A DNA stretch of 53,443 bases from an uncultured Lachnospiraceae bacterium (GCA_902781215.1 CACZIO010000016.1:1-53443); one strand, 5' to 3'. Positions 44,867 to 53,443 are shown, counted from the stretch's first letter. The notes: a model not told the origin generated them from the letters alone. Made by a program: numbers and translations.

Positions 44867-45614
44867 TCAACAGTCCGCACAGGACGACAGCCCCCGCGGA
44901 CGTCAGCTCGCACATCTGTGTGAACCAGCCGGCCAGGTCGCCCGTGACCCCGCCGAAGACCCTGTCGGACATGCGCCGGTAATAGAGGAGGGTGAACACC
45001 GCTGCCAGGACGGCGGCGGTTCCCCTGGCCGGACCGGCAACGATGACGGCGGCGCCGGCCAGGACCGAGACGACTGCCATGGCAGCCGGTGCCCCCTTTG
45101 CGGCCGGGTCCGTCTCCTGACGCAGCATCCCGTCTTTTTTTGCCTTTGGAAAGGTCAGCGCTGACCAGGCACTGAGAGACCTGGAAAGCGCGAAAATACA
45201 GCACAAGGGAAGGATATTCTCCGGCCGTGCCTCACTCCAAACGCCGAACAGGAGCACAAAATACACAATCCCGCAGATGATCGCGAAAGCGCCGGCATGG
45301 GGATCCTTCAGGATCGCGAGGCGGTCTTCCCGTCCCTTGTAGGAATGGATGGCATCGCAGGTATCCAGGAAACCATCCAGATGGATGCCGCCTGACAGAA
45401 GTGCCGGCAGCGCCGTCAGAATGGAAGTGCGCAGCAGGGCTCCGCAGGCGAGCCTCGTCATGACAAAAAAAGCCGCCGCCTGCAGGGCGCCAATCACCAC
45501 CCCCACCAGAGGCAGGAAACAGATGCACCAGCGCATGTTTTCTTCCTTCCACTGCGCCTGGGGCACAGGAATGCGCGAATATAAGGAAAAAGCCATCAGA
45601 ATCGAGTCAAGCAA
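44862..45614 (-). CDS. cobS: Adenosylcobinamide-GDP ribazoletransferase CobS
   Basis: Joins adenosylcobinamide-GDP with alpha-ribazole to give adenosylcobalamin (phosphate) in the membrane. The 250-aa protein has the N-terminal AFSLYSRIPVP, the key acidic motif SGGIHLDGFLDTCDAIHSYKGREDRL (shown here as GGIHLDGFLDTCDA and KGREDRL), and GGVTGDLAGWF, plus about six membrane helices. The start is best placed at the TTG 45612-45614, with AGGAG seven bases upstream; a TTG nine codons earlier has no site. It is followed by cobU and cobC. Confidence 0.92.
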   Translation of the reverse strand: MLDSILMAFSLYSRIPVPQAQWKEENMRWCICFLPLVGVVIGALQAAAFFVMTRLACGALLRTSILTALPALLSGGIHLDGFLDTCDAIHSYKGREDRLAILKDPHAGAFAIICGIVYFVLLFGVWSEARPENILPLCCIFALSRSLSAWSALTFPKAKKDGMLRQETDPAAKGAPAAMAVVSVLAGAAVIVAGPARGTAAVLAAVFTLLYYRRMSDRVFGGVTGDLAGWFTQMCELTSAGAVVLCGLLM

Positions 45615-45707
45615 GGTTTTACTCCTGTCTTCTGTCGTCAAGTGTTGTCAATGCGGAAGTGATAAAAGGGCCGTCTCCATTGTCACATTGGCTCCCGTTC
45701 CGGCCCG

Positions 45708-46949
45708 TCACGGCAGGGCCGTGAAGAGGAAAATCCCGTAGTAGTTGCCGATCACGTAGCCCAGGGTCCCGACCAGGATCGCCGGGAAGATCAGGGTGTG
45801 CCAGCCCTTGGCAATGGCGAAGGCGGCGGCTGTCGTCGGGCCGCCGACATTGGCGTTGGAGGCCACCGTGATCTCCTCGATGGAGTAGCCGAAGAGCTTG
45901 CCGAAGCCCAGGGCAAAGACCAGGTTCATCAGGACCACGATGGCGGCGAAGACCAGGAGCATGGGGGCCTCGCGCAGGATCAGGACGATGGAAGCCGGGG
46001 CGCCGATGACCGCGAAAAAGATATGGATCAGGAAGGTCCCGATCTCCTGGGCGCCGGAGATGTTGCCGAAAAACTGCGGAAAGGCGGTCGCCAGGGCCGT
46101 CGTGATCGTCGTGATCAGAAGGTACTGGTTGCCCAAAAGGCCCCGCAGGAGGGAGATCCCGAATCCGTCCCCCGCCAGGGCTGTGTCAAAAAAGCCAGCC
46201 AGCATGCGCGAAACGGCGACGATCATACAGGCCGCCGCAAAGCCCGCAGCCAGGTCTGTGAGGGAGACCTCCCTGGGCTTCCAGTATTCAGCCGCCCTGC
46301 TGCGGTGGGTTTTGTGGTGTGCCCGCACCTGGTCCATCTCTGCCGGCGATGCCTCGATCCGCTCGCGCCGGTCAATGATGGGGTGGCGGAAATGACGTCG
46401 GATCCAGCCGGAGGCCGGCAGGGCTGCCAGGACGAAAAAGTAGAGCACCATGAGCAGGTTGTCGGCGACGACAGCGGAGGAGACCAGATTTTTGCCGGCC
46501 CCCGTCGCATCGGCCATGGCGACCAGGTTGACGGAGCCGCCGACATAGGTGCCGACAAACATGGCCACCGCCGGCTTCGCCGCCGTCCCCAGGATATTTT
46601 TCAGCAGCAGATAGGCCAGGACACCGCCGGCCGCTGTCCCCAGGCTCCCCAGAAGGAAGATTCCCGCGATCCTGCCGCTCTCCCGCCAGATCTTGCGGAA
46701 ATCCGCCTGAAAGAGAAGAAAGGGGATGGCCAGGGGCACCAGATAGGACCAGATGAAATCATAGGCCGGCGCCTCCGTCGGGATGACCCGGAGGTTGGCC
46801 AGGGCCATGGCAAAAACCAGACAGAGGACACAGGCGGATACCTTCGCCGCCCACTGGAAACTCTGCTCGAGCCGGATGGAGACCGCCGCGATCACGACCA
46901 GGATGGCAAAGAGCATCCAGGTATTATCTGCTGAGATCAATGTTGTCAT
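45708..46949 (-). CDS. DUF819-family membrane protein
   Basis: Integral membrane protein of about 11 helices, 413 aa, related to the YjcL/DUF819 group; function unknown, thought to be a transporter. Recognisable parts are FVGTYVGGSVNLVAMADATG, VVADNLLMVLYF and SNANVGGPTTAAAFAIAKGW. A hydrophilic loop with IDRRERIEASPAEMDQVRAH lies between the halves. The ATG at 46947-46949 has only a weak site. It lies between cobS and hemB, so it may import or export a tetrapyrrole-related compound, but that is guesswork. Confidence 0.85.
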   Translation of the reverse strand: MTTLISADNTWMLFAILVVIAAVSIRLEQSFQWAAKVSACVLCLVFAMALANLRVIPTEAPAYDFIWSYLVPLAIPFLLFQADFRKIWRESGRIAGIFLLGSLGTAAGGVLAYLLLKNILGTAAKPAVAMFVGTYVGGSVNLVAMADATGAGKNLVSSAVVADNLLMVLYFFVLAALPASGWIRRHFRHPIIDRRERIEASPAEMDQVRAHHKTHRSRAAEYWKPREVSLTDLAAGFAAACMIVAVSRMLAGFFDTALAGDGFGISLLRGLLGNQYLLITTITTALATAFPQFFGNISGAQEIGTFLIHIFFAVIGAPASIVLILREAPMLLVFAAIVVLMNLVFALGFGKLFGYSIEEITVASNANVGGPTTAAAFAIAKGWHTLIFPAILVGTLGYVIGNYYGIFLFTALP

Positions 46950-47001
46950 AAATCGTCCCAAACCTTTCCGTGCCGGATCACCGGTATCCGGATCATCTTC
47001 T

Positions 47002-47985
47002 TCATCCGATTCTGCCCTTCCGGATGCAGTCCGCCAGTTCCTTCGCGTAATAGGTCAAAAGAACCGAAGCGCCCGCGCGGAAGACGGAGACAGCCGCTTC
47101 ACACATGACCTTCTCCTCGTCGATCCAGCCGTTGGCCGCGGCGGTCTTGATCATGGCGTACTCGCCGCTCACACTGTAAGCGGCGACCGGCACCTCCACG
47201 CGGTCGCGGACGTCGCGGACAATATCCAGATAGGACATGGCGGGCTTGACCATGATGATATCTGCCCCCTCCTCCACATCCAGAAGAGCCTCCCGGATTG
47301 CCTCGTGGCGGTTGTGGAAGTCCATCTGGTAACTCTTGCGGTCGCCAAAGGAAGGCGCGGAACCCGCCGCCTCGCGGAAGGGGCCGTAGAAGGAGGAGGC
47401 GTATTTGACCGCGTAGGACATGATCGGGATCGAAGTGTGGCCGGCGGCATCCAGGGTCTGCCGGATGGCCCGCACACGTCCGTCCATCATATCCGAGGGC
47501 GCCACCATATCGGCGCCCGCCTCCACATGGGAGAGGGCCGTCATGGACAGCAGATCCAGGGTCTTGTCATTGTCGACATCGCAGCCGCACAGGACGCCGC
47601 AGTGGCCGTGCGAAGTGTATTCGCACATGCAGACATCCGTGATGAGATAGAGCGCAGGGAAATCCTGCTTCGCCCTGCGCAGGGCGCGCTGGACGATACC
47701 GTCCGCGCTGTAGGCCTGGGACCCCATCTCGTCCTTTTTGGCCGGAATCCCGAAAAACATGACCTTGCCGACGCCTGCCTCCTGCAGCCGCGCCAGCTCT
47801 TCTCCCATGCGGTCTACGGTCCAGCGGTACTGGCCGGGAAGGGCCGTGATCTCCTCCACCGTATCCTCGCCGTCCATGACAAACATGGGGTAGATCAGGG
47901 ACGCGGCATCCAGACGGGTCTCCCGCACCATGCGCCGCAGTGTATCGCTTCCCCGCAGTCTCCGGGGTCTGATCGTCAGATCCAT
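47002..47985 (-). CDS. hemB: Porphobilinogen synthase (delta-aminolevulinate dehydratase) HemB
   Basis: Joins two 5-aminolevulinate into porphobilinogen. The 327-aa protein has the zinc triad Cys119, Cys121, Cys129 in DVCMCEYTSHGHCG, and the two active-site lysines Lys194 (SYAVKYAS) and Lys247 (MVKPAM), so it is a zinc-type enzyme. AGAGGAGGATAAAAA precedes the ATG. The 258-base gap to cobA-hemD holds the repeat arrays at 48116-48230, so hemB may have its own control. Confidence 0.97.
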   Translation of the reverse strand: MDLTIRPRRLRGSDTLRRMVRETRLDAASLIYPMFVMDGEDTVEEITALPGQYRWTVDRMGEELARLQEAGVGKVMFFGIPAKKDEMGSQAYSADGIVQRALRRAKQDFPALYLITDVCMCEYTSHGHCGVLCGCDVDNDKTLDLLSMTALSHVEAGADMVAPSDMMDGRVRAIRQTLDAAGHTSIPIMSYAVKYASSFYGPFREAAGSAPSFGDRKSYQMDFHNRHEAIREALLDVEEGADIIMVKPAMSYLDIVRDVRDRVEVPVAAYSVSGEYAMIKTAAANGWIDEEKVMCEAAVSVFRAGASVLLTYYAKELADCIRKGRIG

Positions 47986-48115
47986 TTTTTATCCTCCTCT
48001 TTACCCTATCTCCGCAGAAGACTCCCGCCTCTAAGCGTATGCGCAGGCGGTGGGTCATTCACTGAGGATCTGTCCAGAATATGGAGCTCTTCTGTATCAG
48101 ATCCAAAAGTATAAC

Positions 48116-48192
48116 TCTGTGTCAAAAATAATGTTGTTCTGAGTCAAAATGCTTATTCTGAATCAAAAAAGAATTCTTTCTGTGTCAAAAAA
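48116..48192. repeat. TCTG-GTCAAAA repeat array upstream of hemB
   Basis: TCTG[TA][GA]TCAAAA starts at 48116, 48138, 48157 and 48179 (spacings 22, 19, 22), about two helical turns. A related TCTGTATCAG occurs at 48091 and GCGTCAAAAT at 48241. The even phasing points to protein binding. Confidence 0.75.
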
Positions 48193-48196
48193 AGAT

Positions 48197-48232
48197 ATCA
48201 AACAAGTTATCAAACAAGTTATCAAACAAGAA
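48197..48232. repeat. 12-bp direct repeats, three copies, upstream of hemB
   Basis: ATCAAACAAGTT at 48197, 48209 and ATCAAACAAGAA at 48221, in perfect head-to-tail order, directly after the TCTG-GTCAAAA array and before the cobA-hemD stop. Confidence 0.9.
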
Positions 48233-48243
48233 ATTGTTTAGCG

Positions 48244-50004
48244 TCAAAATGGATTTTCCGGGTCACACGCCCGGACGACCGCATCGACCAGGTCGTCGAT
48301 CGCGGCCCGCCGCGCCATCCAGGTCCGCATGCCGGCGGCGTCCGCGGCGGCCTTCGTCTGCCGTCCGATACAGACGGCGCGGACGCCGGACAGATCGGGA
48401 ACAGCGGGATCGTTTTCCGCACCCTTCATCATGGCGCAGAAGCCCCGCACCGTGGAGGCACTGGTAAAGACCGCGAAATCGATCTCGCCGCGCAGGACCT
48501 CATCCCGCACATCAATGATCCCGGATGTCCGGTATTTCGTCTCATAGATCGCGAGGTCCCGGATCTCGACATCCCCGGCCTGCTCCAGCTCCCGGACCAG
48601 GTCCGGATTGCCGGCAGCCGCCCTGGGGATCAGGATCCTTACGGGCCGCCCTCCACATATTTCATGCGTCCCTGCGCGCCCGCTCCGGTCATGAGCCGCC
48701 TGCTTCGAGGCGGCGTCAATGCCCTGGCCGGGCTTTTCCGCCTGTCCGCCTTGGGTCCTCTCCTGCCGGATCTTCTGCGCCAGTTCCCTGCCCAGGGTCT
48801 CGCCGTCATAGACGGAGGGGACGAAATCCGCCCGGATCCCGTACTGCCGCAGGGCCTTCGCCGTGCCCCCGCCGATCGCGGCGATCCTGCTGCCGCACAG
48901 ATCACGGACATCGCGATGCTCCAGGAAGGCCTCCATGAAAATGCGGACGCCGGCGGGCGACGTAAAGACCAGCCAGTCCGGCCTTTTTGCCGCCTCCTTC
49001 TGACCGGGGACCGGGCCGGAAGCATGCTCGAAATACCCCTCAAGGATATTTACGGCTGCGGACGACGCTGTTTCCGCCCCGAAAGCTCGTGTATCCTGCC
49101 CGGTTCCAGTCAGGCCAGAGGTATCCGGCTCGATCGGCACCGTCTCGATCGCAGGGCATTCCAGGACCTCCGCGCCGAGCCGGCGCAGGCGGGCCGCTGT
49201 CTCCGAGATCAGCTCCTTCGGGCGGGTGACCAGGATCTTTTTGCCGGCCAGTGGACGGTTTTCCGCCCAGGCAAAGCGGTCCGCGAGGGCACAGACCCGG
49301 CCGACGACGATGACGGCCGGCGCCCCGATCCCCGCGCGCGCCGCTTCCTCCGCCAGGGTGGATATGGTCGCGACGACCCTGCGCTGCCCGGATGTGGTCC
49401 CCCGCTCAAGCACAGCTGCCGGCATGTCCGGCTCCATGCCTGCCTCCAGCAGGCCGGCCGCGATCGAGGGAAGGGAGGACACGCCCATCAGAAAGATCAG
49501 CGTTCCGCCCGAGCGGACCAGGGCTTCGTAATCGATTCTTTTACTGTTTTCACTGTTTTTTCTCCGGTGGCCCGTGATGATGTGCACACTGGACGTGAAG
49601 TCCCTGTGCGTCACCGGGATTCCATTGTAGGCCGGCACCGCGAAGGCGCTGGTGACGCCGGGCACCACTTCGTAGGGGATCCCGTTTTCCGCCAGGAGCT
49701 CCAGTTCCTCTCCGCCGCGCCCGAACAGAAAGGGATCTCCGCCCTTGAGCCGCACGACCCGGCGGCCCGCCAGGGCCTGTTCCAGGAGCGTCCGGTTGAT
49801 CCGGTCCTGCTCCATGAGGTGGTTTCCCGCCCGCTTGCCGACATTGATCAGGTCTGCACTCTCCGGGACCAGGGCCAGGACCTCATCCCCGACCAGGGCG
49901 TCATAGACGACGACCTCCGCGTTCTGCAGGACCTCCAGTCCCTTTAATGTAAAAAGTCCCCTGTCTCCGGGGCCGGCTCCCACGAGCCATACCTTTCCTT
50001 TCAT
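48244..50004 (-). CDS. cobA-hemD: Uroporphyrinogen-III methyltransferase / uroporphyrinogen-III synthase fusion
   Basis: Bifunctional enzyme: HemD cyclises hydroxymethylbilane to uroporphyrinogen III, and CobA methylates it twice to precorrin-2, the branch to cobalamin and sirohaem. The 586-aa protein has the SUMT half first (VWLVGAGPGDRGLFTLKG, VVRLKGGDPFLFGRGGEE, then GVTSAFAVPAYNGIPVTHR in the middle) to about residue 255, and the HemD half to the end (RPLAGKKILVTRP, DWLVFTSPAGVRIF, AVFTSASTVRGFC). An extra Gly/Gln/Arg linker lies near residues 430-470. GAGAGGAAAAT precedes the ATG at 50002-50004. Gap to hemC is 11 bases. Fusion of this order is common in Clostridia. Confidence 0.96.
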   Translation of the reverse strand: MKGKVWLVGAGPGDRGLFTLKGLEVLQNAEVVVYDALVGDEVLALVPESADLINVGKRAGNHLMEQDRINRTLLEQALAGRRVVRLKGGDPFLFGRGGEELELLAENGIPYEVVPGVTSAFAVPAYNGIPVTHRDFTSSVHIITGHRRKNSENSKRIDYEALVRSGGTLIFLMGVSSLPSIAAGLLEAGMEPDMPAAVLERGTTSGQRRVVATISTLAEEAARAGIGAPAVIVVGRVCALADRFAWAENRPLAGKKILVTRPKELISETAARLRRLGAEVLECPAIETVPIEPDTSGLTGTGQDTRAFGAETASSAAVNILEGYFEHASGPVPGQKEAAKRPDWLVFTSPAGVRIFMEAFLEHRDVRDLCGSRIAAIGGGTAKALRQYGIRADFVPSVYDGETLGRELAQKIRQERTQGGQAEKPGQGIDAASKQAAHDRSGRAGTHEICGGRPVRILIPRAAAGNPDLVRELEQAGDVEIRDLAIYETKYRTSGIIDVRDEVLRGEIDFAVFTSASTVRGFCAMMKGAENDPAVPDLSGVRAVCIGRQTKAAADAAGMRTWMARRAAIDDLVDAVVRACDPENPF

Positions 50005-50015
50005 ATTTTCCTCTC

Positions 50016-50948
50016 TCAACGGTCTTCCAGGACTGCCGCGGCGAGTTCCCGCCCGGCCGCGGCCGCCTGCGCCGGCGAATCGACGCAGAATTCCGCGCAT
50101 TTTCGCACGCTTCTGTTCGTTGTATCGTCATAATAGAAGCCCCGCAGGGTCATCCGGACCATCTTCCCCTCCGCGGTTCCGTCCGGGAATTCCGCGTGCG
50201 CGGCGATCGGCGAGGTACATCCGCCGCCCAGGGCATTGACGAAGCCCCGCTCCGCCGCGGCCGCCATGGCGGAGGCGCGGCTCACAAATCCATCCAGGCA
50301 GGCGTAATCCTCCCCCTGCCTTCCCTGCAGGGCCAGGATCCCCTGTCCTGCCGACGGGATGATCTCCTCCGTTGAAAAACACCTGCTGATCCGGTCCTCC
50401 AGCCCCAGCCGCCGGAGCCCTGCCGCCGCCAGGATGATGGCGCCGTACTGACCTTCGTCCAGCTTGCGCAGCCTGGTCTGGACATTGCCCCGCACGCTCT
50501 CGAAGCGGGCCTGCGGGAAAAGATCGCGCGCCTGCAGGATCCGCCGCCGGGAGGAAGTCCCGATGGGCTTCGTAAAATCGATCTCTGCCGAGCCCGCCGG
50601 CAGGACCAGGACATCGCGCGGGTCCTCTCTCTCCGAAAAGCCGATGAGGGGCAGGTCCTCCGGAACTTCTGCCGGCACGTCCTTGAGGCTGTGGACCGAC
50701 AGGTCGGTCCGCCCGGCCCGCAGGGCCTGGTCGAGCTCGCGGACAAAAAGTCCCTTGCCCCCGATCTGGTCCAGCCGCTTGTCCAGGATCCTGTCCCCGG
50801 TCGTCTTCATGGTCCGCAGGTCGCAGCCCAGGTCCGGGCAGGACGCCCGCAGATAGTCCAGGACAATCCGGGCCTGCCGGACCGCCAGCAGACTCTCGCG
50901 GCTCCCGATGATCAGCGTTTCTCTCTTATTTTTCAAAAGTGCCTCCAT
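50016..50948 (-). CDS. hemC: Hydroxymethylbilane synthase (porphobilinogen deaminase) HemC
   Basis: Polymerises four porphobilinogens into hydroxymethylbilane. The 310-aa protein has IIGSRESLLAVRQA, KTTGDRILD, the catalytic Asp90 in HSLKDVP, and Cys244 in LGGGCTSPIAA, which holds the dipyrromethane cofactor. The ATG at 50946-50948 lacks a ribosome site. A TTG four codons on (50936) has GGAGG five bases upstream and may be the true start. First of the hem genes in reading order, followed tightly by cobA-hemD. Confidence 0.96.
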   Translation of the reverse strand: MEALLKNKRETLIIGSRESLLAVRQARIVLDYLRASCPDLGCDLRTMKTTGDRILDKRLDQIGGKGLFVRELDQALRAGRTDLSVHSLKDVPAEVPEDLPLIGFSEREDPRDVLVLPAGSAEIDFTKPIGTSSRRRILQARDLFPQARFESVRGNVQTRLRKLDEGQYGAIILAAAGLRRLGLEDRISRCFSTEEIIPSAGQGILALQGRQGEDYACLDGFVSRASAMAAAAERGFVNALGGGCTSPIAAHAEFPDGTAEGKMVRMTLRGFYYDDTTNRSVRKCAEFCVDSPAQAAAAGRELAAAVLEDR

Positions 50949-51036
50949 TTACCGCTGTTTCTGCAGGAATCCCTGTGCGCTCTTCCGCACATTCTCTTCC
51001 CGGCAGTCTGTTGCGCGGCAGAGCCCGGTTCATTTT

Positions 51037-52404
51037 TCAGCTCCGCCGTCTCTTTTTGATCAGATGATTCGCAATGCCTCCGGCCACGATGAAGAGGACC
51101 GCCCAGGTCAGGACCATGCGGGCGCCCTCCTGGGGGACCCGCTTCCAGCTCCCGATGGTGTCGGAGTAAAAGGTGAGCGTATAGTTGATCTCGACCGGGT
51201 CCCCCATGGCCGTCGTGTCCGCGATGATCTCCACGGGCTCATCGTAGGCCGTGACCGGAATCGTAAAGGAGGAACTGCCGCCGTCCTTCGTCTCGTTGGT
51301 ATATTTTTTTCCGTCCAGGATCAGGTAGTCGTAGTAGGGGCTGGACCAGAGGAGTCTCGCATAGCCCCTGCCCTCCCGTACCGTCAGCCAGGTCGGGGAG
51401 GTGACCGATGCCCGGCCGCTGCCGCCGGCCAGGACCGTCTCGATGGAATACCTGCCGTCTTCTATGTCCAGGGCCGCTGCCTGCGGGGTATCGCCGGAAT
51501 CCGTCGAAGCGGATCCCCCGTTCCCGGCTTTTCCCCCGGCGGACGCATCCGGGACTCCTGACGTTCCTGCTTTTCCCTGTCCAACCGGGCTTTTTACAGC
51601 GTCTCCGGAAGAGGCGCCCGCCTCCGTTCCGGTCTCCCCGGTTTCTCCAGTCTCCCCGGTCCCACCGTTTTCTGCGTCATAGAGGGCCAGCGCCTCGCTG
51701 ATCCGGTCGTAGTCCGGGTAGACGAAGCGCAGGCTGTCCGCCGGGATGTCGGACGCGTGAAAAAGGACCTTGCGCGGGTACCACATCTTCTTTTTCTTCG
51801 AGAAGGCTGCCAGGTCCAGCTCCTTGTCCAGGGCCTCGACCGGGATCGTGAAGGTGTCCCAGCCGTCCAGGTCCTCCGACTGGATATAGTCCTCGTAGGG
51901 CGCTGCGGCCGCCTCCTCCGCCGTCCCCGGATAGACCAGCAGGTAGCTGGAGCTGTACATGGTCAGCAGGGCCGTCATCCGCCCGTCCCGGACGGTCAGC
52001 CGGGCCTCCTCGATGCGGAAAAAGGAGGAGGAGCACTCCGTGCCGACCACGTATTCCCCGTCCTCGATCATGTCCCCGGAGACCGGCGTCATCCCGTAGG
52101 GCGCCAGGTTTTCGCTGGTTTTGCCCATGGAGGAGGATCCCGCCACCCTCTCGTACCCCTCCTCCGCCAGCGCGCGGACGCCGGGCACAGCCAGGAGAAA
52201 GAGACAGCATGCAATTGTCAGGATCCGCAGGCAAGGCCGCCAAATACAAGGGGGAAAAGAAAAATCGTTCTCACGGATTTCTCTTTTGCGCTGCCTGCGC
52301 ACCTGCGTGCTCCGGCATGCTGTGAACGAGCGGTCAGCTCCGGGGGGCATATGGGTTCTGTGATTTCTCATCTTTTTCTTCATGTTCTTAAGGCGCATCC
52401 TCAC
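51037..52404 (-). CDS. Surface protein with two related beta domains and a C-terminal anchor
   Basis: Not firmly recognised. The 455-aa protein has a late hydrophobic segment (about 55-80), two similar units, and a C-terminal membrane helix plus KKRRRS tail. Unit 1 (about 108-240) and unit 2 (about 315-420) share DGxY, a LTVRDGR or LTVREGR strand, SS-Y or SSPYYD, and TF[TI]IPV-A-[DY]. Between them lies a Gly/Glu/Thr-rich linker. This pattern resembles NEAT-like haem-binding surface domains, and the hem genes are next door, but no haem-ligating residue pair is identified. Translation start is unclear: several Met codons, no strong site. Nine bases after the ABC-2 permease. Confidence 0.6.
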   Translation of the reverse strand: MRMRLKNMKKKMRNHRTHMPPGADRSFTACRSTQVRRQRKREIRENDFSFPPCIWRPCLRILTIACCLFLLAVPGVRALAEEGYERVAGSSSMGKTSENLAPYGMTPVSGDMIEDGEYVVGTECSSSFFRIEEARLTVRDGRMTALLTMYSSSYLLVYPGTAEEAAAAPYEDYIQSEDLDGWDTFTIPVEALDKELDLAAFSKKKKMWYPRKVLFHASDIPADSLRFVYPDYDRISEALALYDAENGGTGETGETGETGTEAGASSGDAVKSPVGQGKAGTSGVPDASAGGKAGNGGSASTDSGDTPQAAALDIEDGRYSIETVLAGGSGRASVTSPTWLTVREGRGYARLLWSSPYYDYLILDGKKYTNETKDGGSSSFTIPVTAYDEPVEIIADTTAMGDPVEINYTLTFYSDTIGSWKRVPQEGARMVLTWAVLFIVAGGIANHLIKKRRRS

Positions 52405-52413
52405 AGCGTATTC

Positions 52414-53145
52414 TCACAGCGTCTTTTTTCGGTAGATATAGAAAAAAGATATCCCGCCAAAGATTACCAGATAGAGGAGCAGGACAAAAAAACCGGCTCT
52501 GCCGGGGTCCTCCCCGCGGGAGATGGCGCGGATCATGCGGCTGGCCTGGGACAGGGGCAGGGCGCTCACGACGGTCCGGAAGACGCCCGGCATCTGGTCC
52601 GTCGAAAAGAAGGTGTTGCAGAGGAAGGACATGGGGGTGATGATGTAGGCGTTGTACCTGGGCGTGTCCGAGTAGCTCTTTGACAGAAAAGACAGGACCA
52701 GGGCAATGGTCGAGAAGACCGTGCCGTTCAGGAACATGACCAGGAAGCTCCAGCCGTTGAAGATCAGGCCGCCCCGGACGGGCAGCGTGAGGATCAGGAT
52801 GACCAGGCCCGCGTACATGCCGCGCAGGGCGCCGCCGATGATCTGGCCGGTGATGAACTGCCAGAGCGGGGTCGGGGAGACCATGACCTGGTCCAGGGCT
52901 TTCTCATACAGGCGCTGGACGCTCATGTTCTGGGCGACCGCGCCGAAACTCCCGGTCATGGTCGACATGGCGACGATGCCCGGGATCAGGAACATGAGAT
53001 AGGGTTCCCCGTGTGAAGTTGTCTGGATGCCGAATCCGAAGATCATCAGATACATGAGGGGCGAGATCATCGCCGCCAGTGTGATCTTATAGAAATCCCG
53101 CCGGAATTCGACCCATTTTTCCCATAAAACAGTGATAATACCCAT
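52414..53145 (-). CDS. ABC-2 type exporter permease
   Basis: Membrane subunit of an ABC exporter. The 243-aa protein has six predicted helices and the ABC2 pattern (FYKITLAAMISPLMYLMIFG, ALDQVMVSPTPLWQFITGQI, NTFFSTDQMPGVFR). It works with the ATPase just upstream. The substrate is unknown. GGGAAACG precedes the ATG. The 90-base space before it contains a stem (ATGGCGG / CCGCCAT) with an inner ATCCCG/CGGGAT hairpin, no clear terminator. Confidence 0.93.
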   Translation of the reverse strand: MGIITVLWEKWVEFRRDFYKITLAAMISPLMYLMIFGFGIQTTSHGEPYLMFLIPGIVAMSTMTGSFGAVAQNMSVQRLYEKALDQVMVSPTPLWQFITGQIIGGALRGMYAGLVILILTLPVRGGLIFNGWSFLVMFLNGTVFSTIALVLSFLSKSYSDTPRYNAYIITPMSFLCNTFFSTDQMPGVFRTVVSALPLSQASRMIRAISRGEDPGRAGFFVLLLYLVIFGGISFFYIYRKKTL

Positions 53146-53235
53146 CGTTTCCCAATATTTTTTCGGAATTATGGCGGATTTGCGGACAAATCCCGTGAAT
53201 CCGGGATCTCATTCCACACTACCCGCCATATTTTT

Positions 53236-53443
53236 TTATTTTTTCACCAGGTGCCTGCCCAGGCGCTCGAGGAAGACGTCCTCCAGGGTCGTCGCCCGCA
53301 GGGCTGCGCCGGCACCGGCCGCCTGCAGGCAGCGGATGGCCTCGTCCCTGTCCCGGAAAAAACGGCTGGAGGTCGTCTCCTGCGTGATCTCATCCACCGC
53401 GAACCGGCCCAGCCCGTCGATCAGGTCCTGCGGGGAGGCGACG
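53236..53443 (-). CDS. ABC transporter ATP-binding protein, C-terminal fragment
   Basis: Only the last 68 codons are in the window, with stop TAA at 53236-53238; the rest lies beyond the right edge. The piece ends RATTLEDVFLERLGRHLVKK; the TTLEDVFL block is the normal C-terminal signature of ABC-2 exporter ATPases. It reads in the same direction as the permease 90 bases downstream and is its likely partner. Confidence 0.88.
   Translation of the reverse strand, partial: VASPQDLIDGLGRFAVDEITQETTSSRFFRDRDEAIRCLQAAGAGAALRATTLEDVFLERLGRHLVKK

Noticed and set aside
45615-46949. Cobalamin riboswitch for the cob genes
   Set aside because: The B12-box pattern was not seen upstream of cobS, cobU or cobC.
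48041-48115. Short frames around the repeat array upstream of hemB
   Set aside because: Repetitive AT-rich DNA with no start signals.

Overview
The window is chromosomal DNA from a GC-rich, low-branching Firmicute, most likely a gut-type Clostridia (Lachnospiraceae-like). This rests on: an HrcA/CIRCE heat-shock regulon, an ATP synthase c subunit with a sodium-type site, a butyryl-CoA:acetate CoA-transferase-like enzyme, cobalamin and uroporphyrinogen genes in one block, strong GGAGG ribosome sites, sigma-A promoters with 17-base spacers, and many class-typical families (AtpZ, DUF4349, DUF819, AGCS symporters). The species cannot be named from this sequence. Almost all genes lie on the minus strand.

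Layout. 1-8.6 kb: rsmE (partial), prmA, dnaJ, dnaK, grpE, a dicarboxylate/amino-acid symporter and hrcA. Two perfect CIRCE operators, one before grpE and one before hrcA, each sit just downstream of a TTGACA-N17-TATTCT promoter. 8.7-17.3 kb: the complete F-type ATP synthase operon (atpZ, atpI, atpB, E, F, H, A, G, D, C) with its promoter and terminator; the c subunit carries two carboxylates (Glu34, Glu67). 17.4-26.2 kb: an SDR oxidoreductase, a Gfo/Idh oxidoreductase, a CbbX/SpoVK-like AAA+ ATPase, a membrane-anchored GH25 lysozyme, an XRE regulator, an AGCS symporter and tadA. 26.2-36.2 kb: the SRP RNA with a textbook promoter, a PflX-type radical SAM protein with a hexapeptide-repeat N terminus, a divergent LysR/MATE pair, a DUF4349 lipoprotein, three tiny ORFs, an asparagine synthetase and a tyrosine phosphatase.

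36.2-37.5 kb is the most unusual stretch. It is AT-rich and has no credible protein gene. It is bracketed on the minus strand by a near-consensus extended -10 promoter (37310-37337) and a two-part intrinsic terminator (36441-36526). Between them lie at least eleven short self-complementary helices, so this looks like a large structured noncoding RNA of about 860 nt. 37.7-53.4 kb: an AGCS symporter broken by one in-frame TGA, the CoA-transferase, a lysozyme-like protein, a thioesterase, a cobalamin block (cobC, a tandem cobU fusion, cobS), a DUF819 membrane protein, hemB, a cobA-hemD fusion, hemC, a two-repeat surface protein and an ABC-2 exporter.

The cobalamin and hem genes form one tetrapyrrole region: HemB and HemC make hydroxymethylbilane, HemD and CobA turn it into uroporphyrinogen III and precorrin-2, and CobU, CobS and CobC act in the nucleotide-loop steps. 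Intergenic spaces are rich in hairpins, tandem repeats and operator-like palindromes, and several of these are reported as findings.
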